Shown one piece after another: positions 8,226 to 16,170 of a DNA stretch of 56,908 nt. Both the position numbers and the translations under genes were made by a program. This DNA comes from Pseudomonadales bacterium. Its GTDB lineage: Bacteria; Pseudomonadota; Gammaproteobacteria; Pseudomonadales; Azotimanducaceae. The notes under the pieces were generated by a model. It searched no databases, was not told the DNA's origin, and was given only the letters and a program-made list of their open reading frames with translations. The DNA lies in contig JALZVT010000026.1 of NCBI GenBank assembly GCA_023300545.1, positions 1 to 56,908 on the forward strand, read 5' to 3'. Numbering within the stretch: position 1 is the first letter of the stretch; each line of letters begins with the position of its first letter.

Positions 8226-10291
8226 CCCCGATCAGCTTGCAACCTATTCGACGCTTGCTGATTGCGAACCGTGGCGAGATAGCGCGCCGGGTGATGCGCT
8301 CTGCTCGCGAAATGGGTATTTACACCATTGCGATTTACGCGAATGGCGACGCCACCGCACCCTTTGTGCAGGAAGCTGATGAAGCAATCGCCCTAGACGG
8401 CGACAGCAGTGCCGACACCTATTTGAATCTGACCAAGGTACTAGAGGCCTGCGAGCGCAGTGGCGCTGATGCCGTGCACCCGGGTTATGGCTTTCTGTCG
8501 GAGAACACCGAATTTGCAACCGCCGTTGAGGCGGCCGGCATGATTTGGGTGGGGCCGTCGCCAGACGCGATTGCCCAGATGGGCGACAAGCTGTCGGCAA
8601 AAGCGTTGATGACCGATGCGGGGGTGCCGACCTTGCCGGCCAAAGAACTGCGTGCGGGTGAAGACTTTGCGGTGGCCGCCCTTGAGGTCGGTTACCCGGT
8701 GCTGGTCAAAGCCTCAGCCGGTGGCGGCGGGCGCGGCATGCGTATTGTGCGTGGTGCAGACGACCTGGCTGATGCGGTTGCCTCTGCCAAGCGAGAGGCC
8801 GGTGCGTCCTTTGGTGACGATACGTTGTTTATTGAACGTTGGCTGTCGGCGGCGCGCCATGTCGAGATTCAGATTCTCGGCGATAACCACGGTCAGTTGG
8901 TGCATTGTTTCGAACGGGAATGTTCCATTCAACGGCGCCATCAAAAAGTAATTGAAGAGGCCCCGTCGCCAGCGGTAACGCCAGCCATTCGAGCGGCAAT
9001 GGGAGCCGCGGCCGTGGCTGCTGCACAGAAGCTGGGGTATCGCTCAGCGGGCACCGTGGAGTTTTTGCTCGACGGCGACGAGTTCTGGTTTTTGGAAGTG
9101 AACACCCGCCTGCAGGTAGAGCATCCGATCACCGAGGAGATCACTGGGCTTGATCTGGTGCGTGAACAGTTGCGGCTGGCCGAGGGCGAAGAACTGGGTT
9201 ATGTCCAGGCGGATCTTGCGATAAATGGCCACGCGATTGAGGCGCGCATTTACGCCGAAGACCCCGCCAACGATTTCTTGCCAGCACCTGGCAAGGTTGC
9301 GGTGTGGGCGGAGTCAACCAGCGGCGCCGCTCGCTACGACACGGGCGTTGTGTCTGGCAGCGCAGTGAGTCAGGAATTTGACCCGATGATCGCCAAGGTG
9401 ATTGTGCACGCGCCGAGCCGTCGCGAAGCGGCTGCCCGTTTGGCTCGGGTGCTGGAAACCACCCGCATTCAAGGCCTCACCCATAACCGTGATTTTTTGG
9501 TGGCCTGTTTACGGGCGCCGGAGTTTCTCAGCGGTGACACCACTACCGACTTTATTGAGCGTGTTAAACCCGCAGCGAATCGAATCGTCTCAATCGATGA
9601 ACGCAACGCCGCGTTTACGGCGGTTGCTATGGTTGCGCAACACGAGCGTCGCTTAAACGCAAAGGTGCTGTCGACCATCAACTCCGGTTGGCGGAATTCA
9701 GTGATGCCGCCCCAACGCAGTCAGTTTGGGTTTCGCGATGAGGAACTGCGTCTGGCCTATGCAAAAAACAGAGATGGCACGTTTTCAACCGGTGTTGGCG
9801 AATTGGTTAACGGTGACCCCTCACTCGATAGCCGCGTACAACTCTATTCGGTCAACCAGGAGTCGAGCGAAGCCCACAGCGTCGAACTGGCTATAGACGG
9901 GCGTCGGCAGACCTTGAGTGTGGTGCGAGTGGCACAGCCTGGCGCTCAGGAAGACGAGGCCCGTTGGCTGGTGCATTCTGCTCGCGGTGATATTGAGTTT
10001 ACTCAGTTGCCACGATTTCACCGCAAAGGGGCCGGTGATGCCGAAGGTGCACTTGTGGCCCCCATGCCAGGCAAAGTGCTGGCGGTGGAAGTGGCGGTAG
10101 GTGATCAGGTTGAAAAGGGCCAGCTGTTGCTGATTCTTGAGGCGATGAAAATGGAGCATCGAATAACCGCACCCACCAAGGGCACCATTGTTGCGGTGCA
10201 CGTACAAAGTGCGGATCAGGCTGACAACGGCCAATTGCTCATCGAAATACATAACGACATCGACAGCAAAAACGAGGACAGCGCGACATGA
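8213..10291 (+). CDS. Acyl-CoA carboxylase biotin carboxylase/BCCP (alpha) subunit
   Basis: 692 residues. An ATP-grasp biotin carboxylase spans about 10-455 (LLIANRGEIARRVMRSA; the Gly-rich ATP loop KASAGGGGRGMR; RRHQKVIEEAPSP; EVNTRLQVEH). A linker/BT domain (about 460-600) follows, then a biotinyl domain with EAMKMEH, Lys646 being the biotinylated residue. This is the alpha chain of an MCC/GCC-type alpha6beta6 enzyme working with the preceding beta chain. Start ATG 8213 has AAGGAG upstream and overlaps the beta gene by 13 bases. It is one of two complete biotin carboxylase systems in this window; the other is single-chain (29611-32970). Confidence 0.93.
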   Translation: MADVTPISLQPIRRLLIANRGEIARRVMRSAREMGIYTIAIYANGDATAPFVQEADEAIALDGDSSADTYLNLTKVLEACERSGADAVHPGYGFLSENTEFATAVEAAGMIWVGPSPDAIAQMGDKLSAKALMTDAGVPTLPAKELRAGEDFAVAALEVGYPVLVKASAGGGGRGMRIVRGADDLADAVASAKREAGASFGDDTLFIERWLSAARHVEIQILGDNHGQLVHCFERECSIQRRHQKVIEEAPSPAVTPAIRAAMGAAAVAAAQKLGYRSAGTVEFLLDGDEFWFLEVNTRLQVEHPITEEITGLDLVREQLRLAEGEELGYVQADLAINGHAIEARIYAEDPANDFLPAPGKVAVWAESTSGAARYDTGVVSGSAVSQEFDPMIAKVIVHAPSRREAAARLARVLETTRIQGLTHNRDFLVACLRAPEFLSGDTTTDFIERVKPAANRIVSIDERNAAFTAVAMVAQHERRLNAKVLSTINSGWRNSVMPPQRSQFGFRDEELRLAYAKNRDGTFSTGVGELVNGDPSLDSRVQLYSVNQESSEAHSVELAIDGRRQTLSVVRVAQPGAQEDEARWLVHSARGDIEFTQLPRFHRKGAGDAEGALVAPMPGKVLAVEVAVGDQVEKGQLLLILEAMKMEHRITAPTKGTIVAVHVQSADQADNGQLLIEIHNDIDSKNEDSAT

Positions 10292-11109
10292 GTGAAGTCA
10301 AGCAAACGCCCACAGGGCAAGAGCACAGCCTGTACGAGATTAGATCGGGCGCGGCCTGGATAACTCTGAACCGGCCCAAAGCGCGTAATGCGCTGTCGAG
10401 CATTCTCGTCAGCGAACTGTTTGATCACTTGCACAACGCCAACAACGATCCAGCTGTGCGCTGCATTGTGCTCACCGGTTCTGAGCCGGCGTTTTGCGCT
10501 GGCGCGGACCTTAAGGCGCCGCCCGGGGAGATCGTGCACGGCCGAGCGATAAGTTACCCGGACGTGCTCAATGCACTACTTGAAAGCGCCAAGCCGGTCA
10601 TCGCCTGCGTGAACGGCGCCGCGTTTGCCGGTGGCCTTGGGCTGGTTGGTGCGGCCGATATTGTAGTGACGGCGGCTGAGGTGCAATACAGCTTTAGCGA
10701 AGTGCGCATTGGTGTGATACCCGCGGTTATTTCTGTAGTGTGTTTGCCAAAGCTCGGCCGTCACCACGGCATGAAGTTGTTTCTAACCGGCGAGCGCTTT
10801 AGCGGCAGCGACGCCGTGGCGATGGGGTTTGCCCACCGCGCTGTGCCGAAAGAGGAGTTGCATGCGGCGGTGCAAGAAGAGATCGATATGATCAATCTTG
10901 GTGGCCCAACCGCAATAATTGAATGCAAAAAGCTGGTGCGCGAGGTGCCGCTGATGTCGGTGGCAGACGCGTTCGAGAAAACAGGCCCCTGGAGTGCCGG
11001 TTTGTTTCAAGGCCCAGAAGGGCAAGAGGGCATGGCGGCCTTTCGTGAGAAACGCAAAGCCGCGTGGGTGGCCGACCTTGATACCAGCAACGAGGGGGAT
11101 AACGGATGA
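10288..11109 (+). CDS. Enoyl-CoA hydratase of the LiuC/AtuE type
   Basis: 273-residue crotonase. The oxyanion-hole segments are FCAGADLKAP (about 70-79) and GAAFAGGLGLVGAADI (about 110-126). The classical first catalytic Glu (GGGCE) is Leu here, while the second is kept in FSEVRIGVIPAVIS. That pattern is typical of methylglutaconyl-CoA and isohexenylglutaconyl-CoA hydratases (LiuC, AtuE). It would hydrate the product of the carboxylase encoded just upstream to a 3-hydroxy-3-methylglutaryl-type CoA ester. It overlaps its upstream neighbour by 4 bases (ATGA) and the downstream gene by 4 bases, so the operon is tightly coupled. Confidence 0.88.
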   Translation: MSEVKQTPTGQEHSLYEIRSGAAWITLNRPKARNALSSILVSELFDHLHNANNDPAVRCIVLTGSEPAFCAGADLKAPPGEIVHGRAISYPDVLNALLESAKPVIACVNGAAFAGGLGLVGAADIVVTAAEVQYSFSEVRIGVIPAVISVVCLPKLGRHHGMKLFLTGERFSGSDAVAMGFAHRAVPKEELHAAVQEEIDMINLGGPTAIIECKKLVREVPLMSVADAFEKTGPWSAGLFQGPEGQEGMAAFREKRKAAWVADLDTSNEGDNG

Positions 11110-12884
11110 GCGAAGTCATACGCATAGCCAACTGCAGCGGCTTTTACGGCGATCGACTGTCTGCCGCTCGGGAGATGGTGGATGGTGGGCCCATTGATGT
11201 GCTGACCGGCGACTATCTGGCTGAGTTAACCATGACCATTCTTTATAACCAGCAGCAGGCGCGTGGTGAATCTTTTGGTTATGTGGGCACCTTTCTCAAA
11301 CAGGTGCAGGACGTGCTGGGCGACTGCCTGGACAAAGACATAAAGATTGTCACCAATGCTGGCGGGCTTAATCCTCGGGCAATGGCAGCCGAAGTTGAAA
11401 AACTCATCGAGAGCCAGGGGCGCACGGCCAAGGTGGCCTACATCGACGGTGACGACCTGATGCCGGAGCTTGCGAGCTTAACCGCCCAAGGCCATGAGTT
11501 TCGCAATATCGATAAAAACGAGACCCTTGCTGATTCTGGGCTGCCACCCGTTACCGCTAACATCTACTTTGGCGCCTGGGCGATTAAAGAAGCGCTCGAT
11601 CAAGGCGCTGATATTGTGATCTGTCCGCGTGTGACCGATGCGGCGGTGGTTATCGGTCCCGCCGCCTGGAAGTTTAACTGGGCACGTGATGACTACGACG
11701 CATTGGCCGGCGCGTTAGCGGCGGGCCATATCATTGAGTGCGGTGGTCAGGCCTGTGGCGGAAACTATTCCTTTATTGACGAAGTGCCGTCGTTCTTGAA
11801 CGTCGGGTTTCCCATTGCAGAGATTGAAGCGGATGGCGCCTTTACGGTAACCAAGCACGAGGGCACCGGCGGGCTCGTTTCACCTGGCACGGTCACGGCG
11901 CAATTGCTGTACGAGATTTCCAGTCCGGCCTATCTAAATCCTGACGTCATCGCTCACTTTGATACGATGAAGATCGCCTCGGTGGGTGATAACCGGGTAC
12001 GCGTGAGTGGCACACGGGGCAGCAGTCCACCGGCCACGCACAAGGTGTGCATCAACACCATGGGTGGCTATGGCAACAGCTGTGAAATGCTGTTGACCGG
12101 TCTCGATATTGAACGAAAAGCTGAGATATTTACCGAGGCGCTGTTTGCCTCGGTGGGTGGGCGGGATGCGTTCGACGATGTTGAAATTCAACTCGTGCGC
12201 AGCGACAAAACCAACCCAATGTCTAATGAAGAGGCCTTTGCGGCGCTGCGTATTGCGGTTCGTTCGGAAGACAAAGCTCAGGTCGGGCGCCTGTTCTCGG
12301 CCAAGGTGGTAGAGCTTGCTCTGTGCAATATTCCGGGATACACCGGGCGTAATAATGTGAGTCAGGGTGGACCGGTTATTGTCTATTGGCCGGCATTGCT
12401 GGATTCCCAGCAGGTGACCGAACGCTTGCACATCGGTGGCACAACAACCGACATTTTACCCACCCAGCGGTTGGCTTTGCCGGAGATCAGATACCAACAG
12501 CAACCCCCGGCTGAAAACTTGCTAGCGGCCGGCAAAGAGCCGGTTGGGCCGACTCAAACGATTGAATTTGGCCGCTTGTTTGGGACCCGTTCTGGCGATA
12601 AAGGTGGCTGTGCAAACTGCGGTGTCTGGGCAACTTCTGATGCGGCCTACGCTTGGCTGTACCATTATTTGACGGTGGAGCAGTTAAAGGTGCTGCTGCC
12701 TGACATGGCCGGCTACGTCATCGAGCGCTACGAAATGCCAAATTTGCGGGCCCTAAATTTCTACATTCGTGGCGTCCTGCGCGATGGGGTGTCGTCTAAT
12801 AACCGCATTGACGGTCAGGCCAAGTCACTGGGCGAATATTTACGGGCAAAGCACATCGAGGCGCCGGTTTCGATCTGTTTGTAG
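11106..12884 (+). CDS. DUF1446 acyclic-terpene-utilisation AtuA family protein
   Basis: 592 residues. The N-terminal two thirds is the DUF1446 domain (ANCSGFYGDRLSAAREMV; VTNAGGLNPRAMA; ICPRVTDAAVVIGPAAW; ECGGQACGGNY). The C-terminal about 110 residues form the small AtuA-associated domain (ARSGDKGG-like: GTRSGDKGGCANCGVWA). AtuA in Pseudomonas is needed for growth on citronellol and geraniol, but its biochemical step is unknown. Its coupling by a 4-base overlap to a hydratase and a biotin-dependent carboxylase argues for a role in the same acyl-CoA route. Family assignment is firm; function is not known for any close member. Confidence 0.9.
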   Translation: MSEVIRIANCSGFYGDRLSAAREMVDGGPIDVLTGDYLAELTMTILYNQQQARGESFGYVGTFLKQVQDVLGDCLDKDIKIVTNAGGLNPRAMAAEVEKLIESQGRTAKVAYIDGDDLMPELASLTAQGHEFRNIDKNETLADSGLPPVTANIYFGAWAIKEALDQGADIVICPRVTDAAVVIGPAAWKFNWARDDYDALAGALAAGHIIECGGQACGGNYSFIDEVPSFLNVGFPIAEIEADGAFTVTKHEGTGGLVSPGTVTAQLLYEISSPAYLNPDVIAHFDTMKIASVGDNRVRVSGTRGSSPPATHKVCINTMGGYGNSCEMLLTGLDIERKAEIFTEALFASVGGRDAFDDVEIQLVRSDKTNPMSNEEAFAALRIAVRSEDKAQVGRLFSAKVVELALCNIPGYTGRNNVSQGGPVIVYWPALLDSQQVTERLHIGGTTTDILPTQRLALPEIRYQQQPPAENLLAAGKEPVGPTQTIEFGRLFGTRSGDKGGCANCGVWATSDAAYAWLYHYLTVEQLKVLLPDMAGYVIERYEMPNLRALNFYIRGVLRDGVSSNNRIDGQAKSLGEYLRAKHIEAPVSICL

Positions 12885-12900
12885 TCACGCCTGCGGGGCG

Positions 12901-12915
12901 TACAATTGGGCTATG
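12901..12915 (+). promoter_or_regulatory. TACAAT box six bases before an ATG (possible leaderless promoter)
   Basis: TACAAT at 12901-12906, six bases (TGGGCT), then ATG 12913. TTGTAG 16 bases further upstream (12879-12884) could be a -35. No Shine-Dalgarno is present. The same TACAAT-N6-ATG layout occurs before the GTPase gene at 23114. If used, transcription would begin at or next to the start codon. Confidence 0.4.
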
Positions 12916-14190
12916 ACACAAAAAAATATTGAGCGCGTCGCGTTCCTGATTCTACTTACCCTGGTTAGCCTGGCGTTCATCAGCCTACTGCAAGGCTTCA
13001 TGGTCGCGCTGTTCTGGGCGGTAGCGTTTGCGATTTTGTTCGCACCATTATCAGAGCGGGTTAGACGGGTGGTTGGCGAGCGAGACTCACTGGTGTCGAT
13101 AGTGACGGTCTTGGTGGTCACTCTGTTGGTGGTTTTGCCGTTGATAGGTATCGGCTTTGCGGTGGCAGCAGAAACGGCGCGTTTGCTTGCTGAACAGGGC
13201 CCTGGCGGGATCGATTTTGCCGGGCCGGTGGAAAAGGCTATGGACTTAGCCAAAAGCATATTCCCAGAGGCTACGGCAAAAGCTGAAGAATTCGGTTTTG
13301 ATCCAAACGGGCTTAGAGAGTCGTTGTCGAGTGCAGCGATGGTCTCTGGGCAGTGGGTTGCCTCGAATGCGGTTAAGGCTGGTCAAGGCACACTTAATTT
13401 TGCGCTCAGCATGTTCCTGATGATTTACCTGTTGTATTTCTTTCTGCGCGATGGCGCCATGATTACTGATCGGCTGGTACAGGTGTTACCACTGGGCGAT
13501 GTCCGCGAGCGTGCGCTGTTTGCGCGCTTTGCCCAGGTGGTTCGGGCCACGGTCAAGGGCACCTTTGTTATTGGCGCCGTGCAGGGCACCATCGGCGGCA
13601 TTACCTTTGCGTTTCTTGGTATTGAGGGCGCTGTGTTGTGGGGCGTGATGATGGCCCTGTTCTCGCTGTTACCCGCGATAGGCGCGGCACTCATCTGGTT
13701 GCCTGCCGCAATCATGTTGGCAGTCAACCTTGACTACACGGGCGCCGCAATTCTTGTGGCCGTGGGTATTCTTGGTATTGGCATGGCTGACAATCTGCTG
13801 CGGCCGCTGCTGGTAGGGCGCGACACACGCATGCCCGATTACCTCATTTTGTTGGCAACCCTTGGTGGGCTAGGCACTTATGGCATTTCCGGATTAATCA
13901 TTGGCCCGTTAATCGCTGCGCTGTTTATCACAGTCTGGGAAATGTTCGAGGCGAGCTTTGGTTCAGAGGAAAGCACAAAGGTGGGAGCAGAGGGTACCGC
14001 TGATGGCAATGCGTTTTTCACGGGTGGTGCCTTAGCCGGTGGGGGGCTGCTTGAGTCGGGGGCGTCAGCCGAGGCGTTAGAACTTCGCGAACAACTCGGC
14101 GTTGAGTTGGACGGCGAATCGGTGCGCAACCACCAAAATGATGAATTGCCTGATCCGGGCCTTGATGACGAGTTTAGCGATTCCCGCTAA
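12913..14190 (+). CDS. AI-2E family (PerM/YdiK-like) transporter
   Basis: 425 residues from ATG 12913; an upstream open frame inside the previous gene is not used because the membrane protein begins at MTQKNIERVAFL. About eight transmembrane segments are visible, with the typical pair of N-terminal helices, a soluble loop (about 80-145) and the family core (GTIGGITFAFLGIEGAVLWGV split over the fifth and sixth helices, and RPLLVGRDTRMPDYLILLATLGG). A 70-residue acidic cytoplasmic tail ends the protein. Members export diverse small molecules; quorum-signal transport is shown for few. Its start lies 29 bases after the AtuA gene, so it may be co-transcribed or have its own leaderless promoter. 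Confidence 0.85.
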   Translation: MTQKNIERVAFLILLTLVSLAFISLLQGFMVALFWAVAFAILFAPLSERVRRVVGERDSLVSIVTVLVVTLLVVLPLIGIGFAVAAETARLLAEQGPGGIDFAGPVEKAMDLAKSIFPEATAKAEEFGFDPNGLRESLSSAAMVSGQWVASNAVKAGQGTLNFALSMFLMIYLLYFFLRDGAMITDRLVQVLPLGDVRERALFARFAQVVRATVKGTFVIGAVQGTIGGITFAFLGIEGAVLWGVMMALFSLLPAIGAALIWLPAAIMLAVNLDYTGAAILVAVGILGIGMADNLLRPLLVGRDTRMPDYLILLATLGGLGTYGISGLIIGPLIAALFITVWEMFEASFGSEESTKVGAEGTADGNAFFTGGALAGGGLLESGASAEALELREQLGVELDGESVRNHQNDELPDPGLDDEFSDSR

Positions 14191-14255
14191 CCACCAGTGT
14201 TAACTAACCGCTTTAACCAACCGCCTTTAACCCATAGAAACCGAGAGAAGAAGTT

Positions 14256-15059
14256 ATGAGTTTTTTACGACGCGAACGGCACGGCCACGTATTGCTGGCT
14301 ACCATGGACAGCGCTGACACGCGCAACGCACTCACCGGTCCGGAACAGTTTGGTGACATCGAGGCGATGTGCGCTGAAGTGAATGCGGATGAAAGCGTGC
14401 GTGCGGTTGTGCTCACTGGTGATGGCACTGCGTTTTGCGCCGGTGGCAACGTCAAGGACATGCGCGACCGAAAGGGGTTGTTCTCGGGCGCACCCTTTGC
14501 TCAGGCGAACAGCTATCGCAATGGTATTCAGCGTATTCCCCGAGCAATGGCGGCGCTAGACGTGCCTATTATTGCTGCGGTCAACGGCCCGGCAGTGGGT
14601 GCAGGCTGTGATCTTGCCACCATGTGTGACATTCGCATTGCCAGCACCAAAGCAAAGTTTGCCGAGAGCTTCATTAAGCTCGGCATCATTCCTGGCGATG
14701 GCGGTGCCTGGTTTTTGCCGCGTGCGGTGGGGTATTCCAACGCCTGCAAGATGGCGTTTACCGGCGACATGATTGGTGCAGAAGACGCTAAGGCGATGGG
14801 TCTTGTGTCTGATGTGGTTGAGCCCGATGCGCTGATCAGCGAAGCCCTTGAGCTGGCTCAGCGGATTGCGTCCAACCCACCGCATGCGGTGCGCCTGACC
14901 AAGCAATTAATGCGCGCCAGTAAAGAATCTGGCATGGATGAGTTGTTGGAGATGTCAGCGTCCTATCAAGCGCTGTGTCACGCCGAGCCCGATCACGCTG
15001 AGGCGGTTAACGCGTTCTTCGAGAAGCGCCCTGGCGACTACAAAGGCAGCGGCGCGTAA
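14256..15059 (+). CDS. Enoyl-CoA hydratase/isomerase family protein
   Basis: 267-residue crotonase with a good ribosome site (GAGAGAAGAAG) before ATG 14256. Oxyanion-hole segments are AFCAGGNVKDM (about 69-79) and GPAVGAGCDLATMCDI (about 110-125). The first catalytic position is Asp (GAGCD) and the second Glu is kept (FAESFIKLGIIPGDGG). It may hydrate or isomerise an enoyl-CoA in a general beta-oxidation role. It is distinct in sequence from the LiuC/AtuE-like hydratase at 10288. Its last four codons and stop are repeated three more times downstream (15045-15115). Confidence 0.85.
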   Translation: MSFLRRERHGHVLLATMDSADTRNALTGPEQFGDIEAMCAEVNADESVRAVVLTGDGTAFCAGGNVKDMRDRKGLFSGAPFAQANSYRNGIQRIPRAMAALDVPIIAAVNGPAVGAGCDLATMCDIRIASTKAKFAESFIKLGIIPGDGGAWFLPRAVGYSNACKMAFTGDMIGAEDAKAMGLVSDVVEPDALISEALELAQRIASNPPHAVRLTKQLMRASKESGMDELLEMSASYQALCHAEPDHAEAVNAFFEKRPGDYKGSGA

Positions 15060-15115
15060 ACAAGGCAGCGGCGCGTAACAAAGGCAGCGGCGCGTAACAA
15101 AGGCAGCGGCGCGGA
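15045..15115. repeat. Four tandem copies of a gene 3' end (19-base period)
   Basis: GGCAGCGGCGCG begins at 15045, 15064, 15083 and 15102; each of the first three is followed by TAA and an A-rich linker. The first copy encodes the last residues GSGA and stop of the crotonase gene; the others lie between it and the convergent DUF6356 gene. Because the period (19) is not a multiple of three, loss or gain of copies would not change the protein unless it reached the first TAA. Confidence 0.9.
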
Positions 15116-15117
15116 GT

Positions 15118-15387
15118 TTATTTCTCTGTGCTGCCACGATGGTGCATGCGTTCGTGCATGCGCTCAACCCGGGCACTGGCGCTGGTGGTGAACAGGCCTG
15201 GAATCAGGGCATGAACAAAACAGCAAAAAGTGCAGACCGCGAGGCCGCCGGCAAATGAGCTGGCGGCGCGCAGGTGCTCAAAATAGGTTTCGTCAACGTC
15301 TGCCGGATGGGCCGTGAACAACCGCTGGGTAGTGGTCAGCTTTGGGCCTTGGGTGGGCGAGCTGTTTGCAAGGGTTGAAGAGTTCAT
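15118..15387 (-). CDS. DUF6356 family small membrane protein
   Basis: 89 residues. The core reads FTAHPADVDETYFEHLRAASSFAGGLAVC, followed by a hydrophobic segment (FCCFVHALIPGLF, about 53-66) and a C-terminal VERMHERM motif. This is the DUF6356 pattern: a capsule-like small protein with one or two membrane helices, of unknown function. It is common in proteobacteria and usually 70-90 residues. Two palindromic sites (15471-15498 and 15516-15531) lie upstream of it on the minus strand. Start ATG 15387 has a weak ribosome site. Confidence 0.75.
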   Translation of the reverse strand: MNSSTLANSSPTQGPKLTTTQRLFTAHPADVDETYFEHLRAASSFAGGLAVCTFCCFVHALIPGLFTTSASARVERMHERMHHRGSTEK

Positions 15388-15470
15388 AGCACCGATCCAT
15401 CGATTGTTGTTGGTCTAACGATACCCCCGAATGCGCGGTAAAAAATCACTATTAACCCCGTAATTTGGGT

Positions 15471-15498
15471 CTATGTTGTGAAAATATCCCACACATAG
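15471..15498. promoter_or_regulatory. Inverted repeat CTATGTTGTG..CCACACATAG
   Basis: CTATGTTGTGA (15471-15481) faces CCCACACATAG (15488-15498), matching as an inverted repeat with one base difference. It lies upstream of the DUF6356 gene and resembles an operator for a dimeric regulator. The regulator is unknown. Confidence 0.35.
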
Positions 15499-15515
15499 GG
15501 CCGTAGATCTCCATA

Positions 15516-15531
15516 TGTGACGAATATCACG
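15516..15531. promoter_or_regulatory. CRP-like site TGTGA-N6-TCACG
   Basis: TGTGACGAATATCACG matches the CRP/FNR-family consensus TGTGA-N6-TCACA at 9 of 10 positions. It stands between the Lrp gene and the DUF6356 gene, about 130 bases upstream of the latter's start. Binding is inferred only from the match. Confidence 0.4.
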
Positions 15532-15555
15532 CGGTATGAGAGGAAAAATACATTA

Positions 15556-16017
15556 TCAGCTGATGGGCAGTGCCGTGGTGTGCTTCAACTCTTCCATGGT
15601 GAAAGAGGAGCTCACATCCGCAATTGGGGCGGTGGCGATCAAGGCCTTGTACACCCGGTCGTAGTCGTTGATGTCCCGCAGGCGAATTTTCAGCAGATAG
15701 TCGATATCGCCACTCAGGCGATAAAACTCCACCACTTCCGGAATTGAATCGACGCCGGCTGCAAAGGCCTTCAGCCAGCTCGGGTTGTGCTGATTGGTCC
15801 GTACTGACACAAAGGCCGTGAGCTGCAGACCAATTTGCTCCGCATCAAGCAGGGCAACCCGGGCGGTAATAATGCCCTGCTCTTCGAAGCGCTTGATGCG
15901 CCGCCAACAGGCGTTCACCGACAGGTTCACCCGCTCAGCCAACTCAGCCACTGGCCGCGAGGCGTCTTCCTGCAGCGACCGCAGCAGTGTTTTGTCGATG
16001 GCATCGAATTCGTTCAT
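15556..16017 (-). CDS. Lrp/AsnC family transcriptional regulator
   Basis: 153 residues. The N-terminal helix-turn-helix is at about 5-60 (AIDKTLLRSLQEDASRPVAE; VNLSVNACWRRIKRFEEQGII). The C-terminal RAM effector domain spans about 67-145 (TAFVSVRTNQH; EFYRLSGDIDYLLKIRLRD). These proteins form octamers that bind amino acids. It is divergent from the YeiH-like exporter gene, a common arrangement in which the regulator controls the exporter, and the shared gap contains an inverted repeat TGTGCA..TGCACA (16042-16069). Confidence 0.92.
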   Translation of the reverse strand: MNEFDAIDKTLLRSLQEDASRPVAELAERVNLSVNACWRRIKRFEEQGIITARVALLDAEQIGLQLTAFVSVRTNQHNPSWLKAFAAGVDSIPEVVEFYRLSGDIDYLLKIRLRDINDYDRVYKALIATAPIADVSSSFTMEELKHTTALPIS

Positions 16018-16041
16018 GGCGCGTTTACCGGCTGATTAGGC

Positions 16042-16069
16042 TGTGCAAGTATTCGTGTTCTGATGCACA
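16042..16069. promoter_or_regulatory. Inverted repeat in the lrp/exporter divergent gap
   Basis: TGTGCA (16042-16047) and TGCACA (16064-16069) form a perfect inverted repeat with 16 bases between. AT-rich sequence (AAATATTAGATGAT) follows. It is a plausible operator for the adjacent Lrp-type regulator, by position only. Confidence 0.35.
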
Positions 16070-16170
16070 AATATTAGATGATCAGGCCTTGAGGGAGAAA
16101 TATGTAATCAGACTAACCTTATGCGGGTGAAAAACTACTAAACTGGGGCTTTATTCAGCGCAGCGCCGAC

